From Warburgia ugandensis (Eukaryota; Streptophyta; Magnoliopsida; Canellales; Canellaceae): 64,000 bases of DNA. The stretch is taken from the NCBI GenBank assembly GCA_035236585.1, contig CP141139.1, positions 23,762,990 to 23,826,989 of the forward strand. The letters are read 5' to 3'. A program made the translations under genes and the position numbers. The notes under the pieces are model-generated. The model worked only from the letters and a program-made list of their open reading frames with translations. It was not told the origin of the DNA and ran no database searches. This document shows positions 49,041-59,825 of this stretch, piece by piece. Numbering within the stretch: the first letter of the stretch is position 1; the number at the start of each line of letters is the position of its first letter.

Positions 49041-52000
49041 CAGGTTTTATCCTTTCACAGCTAGTCCAGCATGTCCAAGGGTCATAAACAATCAAGAAAA
49101 TTAAGAAGAAATAGTAGAAATAGAAATAGTAGAGATGACTAGCATATTAATGCTCAAGGCATTTCACCATAAACAAATAGGTGAAAAAGGAGATGGGTCT
49201 AGCAAATACTTAGATATTGGATGGTTTAAATCTTATCAATAAGGATTGTTGTGCAATAGTGCAAACAGGGAAACTCATATATAAATTAGATCATGATGAA
49301 AATGATGAATGAAGATGTTAGGGAACTTGTTAGTAGATAGTTCTGACCTGTAATAGATTAATCTCACCAAAGATGAGAACATCGAGAGACCTAGATGGCT
49401 ATCTTACCATCATAAAGAATATCAGAATATGAGCACACTATCACAAGGGATATGATATGCGGATGATAGGGGATGTAAAAGACAGACTTTGAGAAGAATT
49501 TTGATGGTAATCTAAGAGGGATGAGAATGCAAGATGATATTAGGAGATGACTGTGACTTGTACTAGGTCACAAAGGTATGGATCTTGAAGGACGTAGGTC
49601 AATTTTGGATACCTTAATTGGAGTCTTATGAAGAGTGAAGTGCTATCGACTAATAACTACCTGAATATTATGGAGCAAATCAGAAGAGGTATACAAGTGA
49701 CATATTATGTGATTAAGAGAAACATAACACGAATATGATAGGGAAATGAATTCGACCGAGTTATCAAAAGATTTTGACGATAATATTAGGGATGATAGAT
49801 CTGTGAATGATAGATTGATCCTAACATGAACTTATAATAGAAGTATAGCATGACCAAAAGATCAATGACATTATTAAGACATTCTACGAATTTTCTTGAG
49901 GCTATAGGCAATTAAGGATTTCGATGATATTAGAAAACTTCAACATTTCTTGGAGGTATTAAATTTCTCCTGTCTAATAAGAAGATCGAGTATATGCAAC
50001 AAAGCACATGAAGACATTGATCTAGGAAGACAAAAGTGAGGATTTTGAAGAAAAGAGAGAAAGAGATAGAGATGTAACTATAAGTATTCGATAAATATTG
50101 AATATTCAAAAGAAGAAGATCATGACTTTATGGAGATACATACAAATTTTTCATCTTGAATCCGATGGGAAGGTCAAACCAATCAAATTTGAAGGAATAA
50201 TACTAGTTGAGTTGGTGATTTTATTGTAAAAGAGTATAAAAGAGAGAAAGTATATGGGGTTTAAGACTTTGAGTAGAGCATTGAATGAAAGGACATTATG
50301 CTGCACGAAAATTTCCAAAGAGGAATGGTGACCAACTAGAAATTAAATTCTGCAAATGGTTTGATGCCTATATCAATTATTGCAATTAGAATCTTATTGG
50401 ATCCATTAGCTTATGAGGAACACCAATGGATATAGTCCATAAAAAGGAAAATTTGGTGATATCCTACCTTGCCACTACATGAGTAAATGAAGTATATTGA
50501 AAAAGGAATTAAGCTGGGACAGTAACTTGTCCGTTTGTCTTTCTTCAACAAGTAGGGTACCATCAAGGATCAAATTGAGGTCTTGCTATCATAGATTGGA
50601 AGAGCAAATATCTTAAGACCATTATTTACTCATTACCTTTAGAGTATTGTTGACTAAAATAAGGGTATCCCACCATATTTAATCAAATATGTTAGTATCT
50701 ATTAGACAGTAGTCGAAGTTATAAACTCGGAGGAATATTCTGAGTTTTCCCTAAAAGAAGTACTTGTTAGATTAAGTCATTTAAGGCTATGAGGTTAGTT
50801 GATTAGGCCACATCATGGAGGAGCTATGAGTACAATGAATACAATAACAACTGAGACAGAAGCAAAAATAGGGAGCGATCTCCACCAATGAGACAGATTT
50901 TTCCAAACCTGAATAGATACCATGACAAACCATAGAAATCACTGGGGGTCTGAAAGATGCTGCTGACTTGGATTGAAAAGAAAGGTAGATAAGTACCGAT
51001 CACTTTAGAGACCCTTGAGCTTATGACATAGATATATCTGGAAAGAGATCAATAGGTAATCAAATAAAGTCTTTCTATATGTCTATGAAAATGTTCCATG
51101 CTTACCTGAGTGTTTTTCAAATTTGATGATTTAACAAATTTTCAAAGATAACTTGATGTAGTAGCTATTGAACGAGAACTGCTATTATAAGCTAAGTATG
51201 AGGAGGCGCTTGAAAGATAAAATTTGAGGAATTGAGAAAATCACTACTTATGAGGATACCTCCTGAAAATATAGACTGCATGGTTGACAATAAAGCCTTG
51301 ATAAAAGATTGAACAATATATTGACATAGGGAATGGAAGGAGAAAAGGTGAGATGGCTAGCACACTATAAGGTGAAGATTTAATGTTACGTTGCCTTCAG
51401 ACAAATAGTTAGTTGTTATGTGCATATACCAAGTACGAAAAAAATCAATTGAAGGAATTTCCTAAGGACTAACCCTACTGGATTTAGTATAGAACTTTTG
51501 GACTAAAAGATTATGAAGAAAACCATCAAGCAAAGAAAGGATAAAGAAGATAATGACAAAGGATTCAACCATGACCTAGTAAGAGTACTCGATTATGAAT
51601 AAGAGACTTTTTGCATAAATGGGAACATTGTTGGAAATCCTAATGAAAAATTGATGTGAATAGTGAGATAGGCCTCTAGACGAGAACATTTGACCATGAT
51701 GATGAATTAACCATAAAATATTTGATATGAGTGTGCATAAACTTTTCAAGGAGAAAAGCATTGGATGACTTCAACTTCTATGAAACTTGACATACAGTTC
51801 GGATATCCTAATCATAATATGAGATCGTATTAGTGATGAAGGATGTTATTTTGAATATAATATTGATTGAGGACCCTAGTTACAGTAGAAGAGCGACGGA
51901 TAGTTGAAATTCAAAGTTAATCAAGGATTTGGCTTTTATCATTGATATAATTGGATGACACATGGTACCATATTAGGTGTTGAGGTATCTTGAGGGAAAA

Positions 52001-52511
52001 CATGAAGCAAAGAAATTAAGATACAAGTTAAACACAATAAAAAGAATGTCACTTTTTGAGAGGCTTACTAATGACATGCATATCACTAGATGGAAGACAA
52101 GAGGAAAAAGGGATTATCCTATTCAAAATGAAATAGGAGGAATAAGAGCATATGATCTCAAAGAAGTATGAAATAATTTATATACGAGTAGGAGAGTATG
52201 GTCATCTAAGGAAACTATCCTATACATGATCAAAGGAATATGAGCATCTACGGATGGGTAATACTAATAGAAACCAGTAATGATAAACTGGCATGCATAG
52301 GACTATGTATCAAAGTACACGGCGAAAGCGGCCCATATATACTTAAAGAAAACGGATAAGATATATTGACGCGATATATATGTGTAAGGCCTAGTAGAAG
52401 GAACAATAAAAATGATAAATTGAGGTTGAGCCTAGATTTGATTCCTAAGGGGAGAATGCATTCACCAAAAAGTTATCTAAGAGACAAAATGCCTTGAATA
52501 TGATAATTTAT

Positions 52512-52549
52512 GGAATTTTGAGGATGAAATTCTTTTAAGGGGGTAATAA
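52512..52549 (+). other. Element E polypurine tract and pre-LTR motif
   Basis: ggaattttgaggatgaaatt followed by taagggggtaataa, then the LTR start TGTAATGCCCC at 52550. This is the same motif as in D and is typical of plant Del/Tekay-like gypsy elements. Confidence 0.85.
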
Positions 52550-52639
52550 TGTAATGCCCCGAGCACTTTACGCTATTGAATTGGACATTCTATAGGAAAT
52601 AAACTGTGTTAAATGTTTTACTTTATTTAAAATAGTAAA

Positions 52640-52800
52640 TGAAGGAATTTTCAGGAAAACTTGGTACCGTTAGATTCTACTCGAAAAATGGAATCTAACG
52701 CCTCAAAGAACGCAGTAAACGGAGTTCGTATGAAGAAGTTACGACCGTTTAAATATTAGGGGCATTTCTGTAATTTAAACTAAAAACGAAAAAGACAGAA
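52640..52800 (+). promoter_or_regulatory. Conserved upstream block of the D/E/S family LTR
   Basis: The segment with ggaatctaacgcctcaaaga, then ggagttcgtatgaagaag, is nearly unchanged in LTR1 (15370-15490), LTR2 (20530-20660), LTR3 (23730-23850) and S (32450-32570). It lies 130-300 bp upstream of the TATA-like site. Conservation above the neighbouring sequence hints at an enhancer or promoter element; this is inference. Confidence 0.45.
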
Positions 52801-52932
52801 AACGCAGGGGGCCGTTTTGATAACGGCACCCCGTCTTCTTCTTCCTCTAGATTTCTCCAGAAACCCTAGTTTCCAAACGATTCTGCCATCGCCAATGGCG
52901 GCACCACCATTGGCAGCACTGTCATAGCAAGG

Positions 52933-52940
52933 CTATAAAA
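52933..52940 (+). promoter_or_regulatory. TATA-like promoter site in the E 3' LTR
   Basis: gGCTATAAAAtg on the plus strand, the best TATA match in the family, with a purine-poor stretch downstream. It sits in the 3' LTR, so any transcript would read outward into J. Confidence 0.55.
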
Positions 52941-53329
52941 TGTCCTATCTCCCCCCTCTTCGAAACATGATTTTTCTGGCCATTTAGGGCTGGGGTTTCT
53001 GGCAAAAATCAGAAACCCGACTCCAACTTCACTGTGTTTTTCGGCAATGGCCAAGTCCTTTAGGCCAGCCATTTCCCTTCTTTCTCATCCCCATTTCTTC
53101 CCTGGCATCACCCAAAAACTGGGTTTTTCCCTTCGTCGAGTTTTCCAGTGGCATGGAGTTCCAGAACAGGAACGGGGGTCTACCACCGGCAATAGGCGCT
53201 TCCTAGCCAGGTAAGCCCGTATTTTTCTCTCTCTCTCTGGTTCTTCCTTCTTCCAGGCTAGATCCATGCTGGATCTAGCGTTTCTAGCCGAAAAACACGT
53301 CAGGGAAGCCAGTTCCAGCAAGCTCTGTG

Positions 53330-53690
53330 CGAACAAGGCATCCCAGGGACGCCATGCTTCACATGCGCTTGGGACAAGGTCCCTAGGATGGGTTCCAGGC
53401 GTATGACAGTGCGTACACTGTCCCTAGTACGGCCTTAGGGTGCGCACGCAACATGGGGCATGTGTCCTGGCTTGACCGGGGTGCACGGGATGCCCTAGGA
53501 GTTGAGACGCGCCATGCTACACCAAAGGTGCGTCCGTGCGATGCCATCTAGGACGCACGTCATATTGCATCACTTAGGCATGCATGTGCACGTGCAAACG
53601 TGGTCCCTGGCACGGCCTTTGGGCTCACACGACCTGCAGGCATGGGTCCTGGTTCAACTAGGGCACGCACACGTCTTAGAAACCATGATG
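53330..53690. repeat. GC-rich island in the E 3' LTR
   Basis: Landmark word ggccttagggtgcgcac at 53431 recurs as ggcctttgggctcacac at 53614, 183 bp later, in opposite orientation to the islands in LTR3 and S, as expected for a plus-strand copy. Confidence 0.75.
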
Positions 53691-55237
53691 CACGAACCTA
53701 ATAAGACTATAAAATTAGGATTATAGGATAATTTATAGAGTCTAACTATTGAATAGTAAATCCATGTCGTAGGATCTAACCTGACACTGAATTAGGCAAG
53801 GCCCCATGAACCCTAAAAGGCAAATCTAGCCATTAATCTAGCCATCTAATTTCTAAATAGATCAAAATTGATAAGGACTCCTTGTTATCCATTCATATCC
53901 AAGAGTTTATAAATGAGACATAGGGTCGGGTTGAGTGATGAAGGACGCGACTCCAGGAGACTTTGAGGTAAGTGCTCTATTGCTACTAGACTTTTAAAAA
54001 GAGCCATGATTGTTTCGAGAATGCATGTTTTATATGACTTGTTTAGCATGACTTAATTTTATTCAGCATGCATATGATAAATAAATTATGAATAGACATG
54101 TTTTGCAAATGATTGCATAAATTGCATGATTTGTGGTTATTGAGTTTTGAAAAATTACATGTCCTTGAGGGTTACCAAAAGATGTTGGAGTGCCCAAAAG
54201 ACGCTGGGTAGGCAGTTGTGAGAGACCCAAAGAGGACAGGTTTTGAAAAAGAGGATTTTGCTTGATTGATCGTATATGATTTGGGCTATTAAGCTCATGG
54301 ACGCTATGCTGAGAGGTCTGGGGTGGCCTCCCAGCCTCTACCACTATTAGGTGGAAAAGGGTACCACACCGAAAAAAGGCATGTCCCTACATCGACTGCA
54401 TGTGGTACACGGGGCTACCACTGGTGTCACGGCACTGGGTCGATGTGTCATATGCCCCATGGAGGCTATGACCGAGTGTCCCTAAGTACTCGGAGACCAC
54501 ATGGTGGTGAGGTCATGGGCATAGTGGGCCCTATATTTTGAGGATTTACTTGCATTGCATATGGCATGACATGAGGTTGGTCGACCATACCATATATCCA
54601 TAAGTTGGATTCAGTTGAGCATCTTATGTATATCATTATGTTTATGATATATATATGATACTTTCGACTTGGACTATGCGATTCTTTAAGTCGTCAATAT
54701 TCCAATTTGACAATGGTTTTTAATATCGATATTGAACATGATTGTTCAAACATGCACATTTTTTAAAATGCATATGATTTTAAACGTATCATGCATTGTA
54801 AAACTAGTCATGATAGACTCCTACTGAGTATAGTATATACTCACCCAATCCTTAACATTTTTCAAGATAGCTCCATTCACGACTAGAAGACGCCTCAGGA
54901 AATGTTAGTGCTATGAGCAGGAAAAATCAAAAGGAGACAATTATACATGTAAGTAAACACTCTACCCTTTGGACATGTATTTGTATTCATTTACAGTTGG
55001 GCTGTGAGCCGTGACTGGATAGACCTGGGAAGACATTTATGATTTCTAAAATTTTCAAAAACTACTTTGGTTGTTGTGAAAACAAATGACACTCGGGGTT
55101 TTCAAATTGAGTTTAAAACTAATGATTTTTTGCCGCATTGCATGGTTTTTATAAAATGGTTTTCAAATAGGGATGCATCCTGCCTTAAGAATTAGATATT
55201 GCATTTAAAAATGCATGAGAAAACCCGGGTCGTCACA

Positions 55238-56493
55238 TATATTTTCTAAGGTGAGCGAAGTTAGAGGTATGGTAGGGATGAAAACAAGGAAATTGGATGG
55301 CTAAGATAAGTGGATAGTTAGGGTTTTCAAAGATAGAAAGGTGGGATAGGTGGCTGCCTTTAGAATGCATGCAGGTGGGGAGATGCCACCTTTTTAAGAA
55401 GAGGTGTCTTCCCCTTCAAAAATCAATGAATCCCCCTTAGAATATGGAAAGTGGCTGGATAAGGTGAGGTGAGAGAGAGAAAACAAGGTGGGAGGAAGGA
55501 GATGGGTAGGAAAATATAGGAAACAGAGGTGATGTGGGGAAAAGGGATTGGCTAGGTGATTTTCTAGGAAGTGGGGATTAGTTGGGTGGTTTGGATAGGA
55601 AGGTGCAGAAGTCTTAGAAAGGTAGAACTCTTCAATGGGAAGTGAAGTTCATGGTGCATCTTAGTAGTGAGGGGGAAAGTGAGAAAAAAGTGGGGACAAC
55701 ATGGAAAAACAGGGTGGTGTTCTCTTCCTAGTTTCCACATGCTACCTTATCGTAGTGGGGTCCTCTTCCTAGTTTCCACATGTTACCTTATCCTAGTGGA
55801 ATTTCCCTCACTTATCTTCAATATATCCCCACAATCCCGAGGATAATTCGTTGGATTCTCCTACAATCATGGCCTTCCATTCAGCTTAGCTTATGTGGCT
55901 TTGATGGCTTACTTTCTAGGCTACATTAGCTTGGCTTCATAGCTAGCTTAGATCTCTCTCTTGACTTAGGTTGATGGGTCACTTCCTTGACTTTGGTGTT
56001 TGGCTTAGCTCCTTAACTTGTCGTCTTCTTCAAGGCTTGAATATGGCTAAGTGGCTTGAGTGAAACCCATGCAAACGTGGTGGGCTTTGCATATTGTACA
56101 TGGGCCCAACTTGGCCACCTTTAACTCCTCTAATTGTATCCTTTCCTTGTCCAAAAGATGATTTTGACCTTAATCTCATGTTGGATTGATGATTTTTAGG
56201 CTTCGACTTGATTTTTTTATCTTGATCTTCCATTTTCATCTCAATCGATCTCAGTAGTCAAATCACCATCTCGTTTGCTACAAAAAGTAAAAAACTAATT
56301 AAATCTTAAAAAATATGATTAATCACATATTTACCTTGAATTAGCCTCTAGACCTACAAAATATCAAAATTTTAAGCAATTAAGTAAAAAATGCAAGTGT
56401 TACAAATTTTGGTTTAAAACCCTAATTTACCCCTATAAGTTATAGCATGAATAACTAATTGGGTAATTTTTATACAAAAATAGATACTTATCA
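55238..56493 (-). repeat. Element J 3' LTR
   Basis: The right edge aatagatacttatca gives a TG start on the minus strand. The right 690 bp resemble L. The left boundary is taken at the end of E and is not independently supported. It contains a doubled word, tcttcctagtttccacatg (55726 and 55773). Confidence 0.6.
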
Positions 56494-58220
56494 ACTCCTC
56501 AACTACCATTTTCTAATCCTGAGAAAAACATGTGAAAATTTATTTTATAAAAACAAATACAGTGTGCCCCTTTCGTAGGTACTCATGATTGCATTTAATA
56601 CATGCAACATGCCCTTAAACCCCTAGGTTATCCTTAGAGGACAAGTTAGGCCCCATAAGGTTTTGTAATGAATATACCCACAAAATTCTCTAAGTTTAAG
56701 TCCCCTATTTTAGCGAACACTCTACTTGTTTTTTACAACTTAATGGAGAAGACTGACAATTTTACAAATTATACTCATACAAAAGACATTTTATTCTAGT
56801 TATTTCGTAGAGTGCTTGTGTGTGTAGTCACATATTTCATGACTTCTAATTAGATATGCTTAAATACTATTAGAAATATGTTTCAACCTCAAATCCTCAC
56901 ATATATACTCCCAAAAGTGAAGCTCTCAGATAAGGGATTGAACATATTTCTCTCTTTATGTGTCTGGATCCAACAAGCTAATTGGTTCACATAAACTTTT
57001 AAGTCCTAAAGTGACAAAGGAAAGTAATCTCGTAGAGTGGAAGTCATTACCAAGAATAGTAGGGGTAGTTTACCCTAATTCCTTCTTTTTATTTCTTCTT
57101 TAAGGCTATGTTCCACCTAAGATCCATAGGTTTTTAATTGGGATGAAATATAGGCTTGGGACAAGTTCAAAAAAGAAGGGTGTAAGCATTTCAAATGTTT
57201 AAAATTGAGTAGAGATCTTCTTTTGATTGTTGGACAATTGATCCTTGACTATACTGAAGTGAATTTCATTTGTATTCTTGTCTTTCAATTTCTCTTCTAT
57301 TTTTTATATTTATTTATATTTATTTTTTTTCTTCTAACTCTTTAAATGGCGTTAAGAATGCAAAGGCTTAATAATAGGCTCAAAGGGTTAACTAGTGGTA
57401 TACTATATTGGGTAGTTTTTGTGTCTCTAAGCTAAACAGGCTAAATAAAGATGGCCTATATCATTCCCTAGGCTTCCCAGAGCCTATCAAATTCAATAAA
57501 TTTCCTAGAAAGAAAGCTATTACTCCTAATTATTCCTGATAGTTAACCAAAACAAGGATAATAGGATCACACTAAATTATGTACATTGAAGAAAATATAG
57601 AATTACTTATAACTCTATGAAAGATGATAATCTGTAAGACTCACTAGGCTATAGCCTCCACTAATTTTCCTCTGGGGTCTCTAAGTCATATATCTTTATT
57701 AAGCTTGACTATGAGAAATGTATAAATATTTTTTGCGAATTAACCTTCATAAAATGCTTCAACACATGAGTAACATAAAAAACTAACCATATGCACTTCT
57801 ATTAAGAGATTAAAACATTAGAGTTACTAAGTTCTAAACATCTAGTTCTCATCACCATAAGGGAACTCTATGTCAAAACTCTCTTCTTCTTCTTTTTCAA
57901 ATAATTTAAGAAAACTTACGAAAATTCAAAAACTATGTATGTCTATACCCCCAACCTGAATGAAACATTGTCCACAATGTATATGAATATTGAAAGATGC
58001 AAAGAATGGGTTTTGAAAAACAACTAGGTTGCCTCCTAGGGAGTGCTAAGTTTTACGTCTTCATCTAGACTATATTGATGAGTGTAAGGACTATGATTTA
58101 CAAGGTTCCCTTGATGATTCTAGGGTGAGTCATAATATTGGGGTGCCTCTAAAATTGTCTCTTCAATCACAAGATTTGATAATTGTAGGAAAGTTTTTAA
58201 CATCGTCACTCATGTTGATT
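56494..58220 (-). mobile_element. Element J internal region, 3' part
   Basis: Starts with actcctcaacta (minus strand tagttgaggagt), a polypurine-like tract. 56506-56890 has no copy elsewhere in the window. 56890-58070 is the block shared with K. 58070-58220 is unassigned, in transition to element I. No coding domain is seen. Confidence 0.6.
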
Positions 58221-58224
58221 TGAG

Positions 58225-58340
58225 CATGAGACAAAGAAGATGGATGGAATATATCAAAACTATGATTTCACCATCCAATACCACCCTGGAAAAGTGAACG
58301 TAGTAGCTAATGCATTAAGTAGACAGCCAAGAGTTGTACT
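58225..58340 (+). pseudogene. Element I RNase H, C-terminal relic
   Basis: The plus strand encodes LSMRQRRWMEYI followed by sequence for the YHPGKxNVVANALSRQP block (bases taccaccctggaaaagtgaa at about 58282). This is the standard end of gypsy RNase H. The upstream junction with J is near 58220. Confidence 0.75.
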
Positions 58341-58439
58341 CTGCAACATCACCATTAAATAAGCTTTTGTAAAAAGAGTCCTTAAAGCCCAAGCAGAAGA
58401 TAGAGTAACTCAAAGAATTGTGTAAAAAGATAGGATTTT

Positions 58440-59194
58440 GTAAGGGTACAAATTGGGGCGTACATTTTCAGGAGAGATTGGTGGTTCCTTTAACTACAGA
58501 CTTGAAAAAAGAACTGTTACAAGTAGCCCATTAGTCAAAATTTTCCATACACCCTAGGGGTATAAAGATTTATTAGGATTTGAAAAGAAACTTTTGGTGG
58601 GAATGCATGAAAAGAGAAATAGGGGAATTTGTGGCTAAATGTCTAAATTGTTAACAAGTAAAAGCTGAATACAAAAAACCAACTGAAATGTTACAAACAC
58701 TGGAACTTCCATAATGGAAATGGGACAACGTCACTATGGATTTTGTAGTAGGATTGCCATGGACCTGGGCATGTCATGACATGATTTGGGTGATTGTGGA
58801 TAGGTTAACGAAGTCAGCACATTTCCTTCCAATTAGGAAGAACCAGTCAGTTGATAGTTTAGGTAAGTTATACATCAAAGAAATAGTAAGTCTTCATATG
58901 AGTCCACTATCCATCATCTCTAATAGGAATGGAAGATTTACTTCAAGATGTTGGAAAAGTGTACAACAAGTCTTGGGAACCTCACTTAAATTTAGTACAG
59001 CATTTCACCCCCAAACAAACGGTCAATTAGAAAGGAGTATTCATACTTTAGAAGATATTTTGAGAGCATGTGCATTAGATTGGAAAGAGAATTGGGATGA
59101 ACATCTTCCATTAGTAGAATTCGTGTATAACAACAGGTTTCAAGCAAGTATTGGTATAGCACCATATGAAGCATTGTATGGACGACCATGTTAA
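58440..59194 (+). pseudogene. Element I integrase (zinc region and catalytic core)
   Basis: A zinc-binding region with FWWECMKREIGEFVAKCLNC and QVKAEYKKP lies near 58590-58680. The core frame 58736-59194 (152 codons) runs from MDFVVGLPW through IWVIVDRLTKSAHFLPI, FHPQTNGQLERSIHTLEDIL and PLVEFVYNNRFQASIG to APYEALYGRPC. These are textbook Ty3/gypsy integrase blocks. In life the enzyme inserts element cDNA into chromatin. Treated as a fossil. Confidence 0.9.
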
Positions 59195-59275
59195 TCGCCA
59201 ACCTGTTAGAGTGAAGTTGGAGAAAGAAAGCTAATAAAGTCAGAACTAGTAGAACAATGTACAGACAAGGTTAGA

Positions 59276-59560
59276 TTGATACAGAAGAGGTTGTTAGTAG
59301 CACATAATATGCAGAAGAGTTACGTAGATAAAAGACGTAGAAACATGGAATTTGATGTGGGGGGGCATGTTTTTATTAAAGTATCACTAGTCAAAGGAGT
59401 AATAAGGTTTGGAAGCAAAGGAAAACCTAGTCTTAAATTCATCGGTCCATTTGAAATCCAAGAAAGAGTTGGTCCAGTAGCTTACAAATTAGCCTCACCA
59501 CCCCAACTCTCAAAAATACACAGTGTCTTTCACGTATCTATGCTACAAAAATACCTATAA
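59276..59560 (+). pseudogene. Element I integrase C-terminal (GPY/F) module
   Basis: The 94-codon frame contains QKSYVDKRRRNMEFDVGGHV, then KGKPSLKFIGPFEIQERVGP and SKIHSVFHVSMLQKYL. These are the plant gypsy C-terminal integrase signatures, with the GPF box directly visible. It is the counterpart of G 5448-5831. Confidence 0.88.
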
Positions 59561-59584
59561 GATGACATACATGTACTTCAAAGG

Positions 59585-59776
59585 GTGCCAGAAGAGCTAA
59601 AGCCAAGCTTAACCTTAGAAGAGAAGGTGACGCAGATCTTGGACAGTAAGGAACAGAAGTTAAGGACCAAAACAATTCTGCTAGTCAAAATCCTATGGCA
59701 ACATCACTCTATTGAGGAAGCCATGTGGGAAACAAAAGTAGAAATGAAGAAGGCACACCCTAGTCTATTTGATTAA
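59585..59776 (+). pseudogene. Element I chromodomain region
   Basis: The 63-codon frame has PEELKPSLTLEEKVTQILD, then LLVKILWQHHSIEEAMWETK and KKAHPSLFD. This matches the chromodomain form of plant Tekay/Del elements (V.WxxH..EEATWE..). In the family this domain is thought to direct integration to heterochromatin, which fits the surroundings. Confidence 0.85.
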
Positions 59777-59810
59777 GTTATTTTATTGCAAATTTTGAGG
59801 ACCAAATTAT

Positions 59811-59825
59811 TGTAAGGGGGAAGAT
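59811..59825 (+). other. Element I polypurine tract
   Basis: tgtaagggggaagat directly before the LTR start TGTAATAACCCC, preceded by attttgaggacc. Same layout as F and G. Confidence 0.85.

Larger units (their letters stand above)
49026..52549 (+). mobile_element. Element E internal region (no recognisable pol)
   Basis: 3.5 kb collinear in reverse complement with D 15608-19044. No frame exceeds about 65 codons on the plus strand. A region around 50880-51150 could be decayed gag, judged only from spacing after the primer site and a few W/F-rich blocks. No enzyme motif was found. Confidence 0.7.
47752..55237 (+). mobile_element. Element E: plus-strand member of the D/S family
   Basis: Order on the plus strand: partial 5' LTR 47752-49025, primer-binding site 49026-49040, internal region 49026-52549, polypurine tract 52533-52549, 3' LTR 52550-55237. 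The LTRs are about 95% identical by eye over their shared part, with many differences being C/T or G/A changes at CpG-like sites, so this is a young insertion compared with G. No pol domain is visible. It is broken at its 5' side. Confidence 0.85.
52550..55237 (+). repeat. Element E 3' LTR (2688 bp)
   Basis: Edges TGTAATGCCCC and GGTCGTCACA. It holds a conserved block at 52640-52800 shared by all full family LTRs, a TATA-like CTATAAAA at 52933-52940, a pyrimidine-rich stretch at 53220-53250, and the GC-rich island at 53330-53690. The right flank is tatat; no matching left flank was found. Confidence 0.88.
55238..58220 (-). mobile_element. Element J: partial minus-strand Athila/Tat-like element
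   Basis: 3' LTR about 55238-56493 (the edge on the minus strand reads TGATAAGTATC), then a polypurine-like tract (56494-56505) and internal sequence to about 58220, where element I begins. Internal 56890-58070 matches K internal 37030-38360. The LTR matches L (33349-34065) but not K. No primer site or 5' LTR is present. It is partial and broken. Confidence 0.65.
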
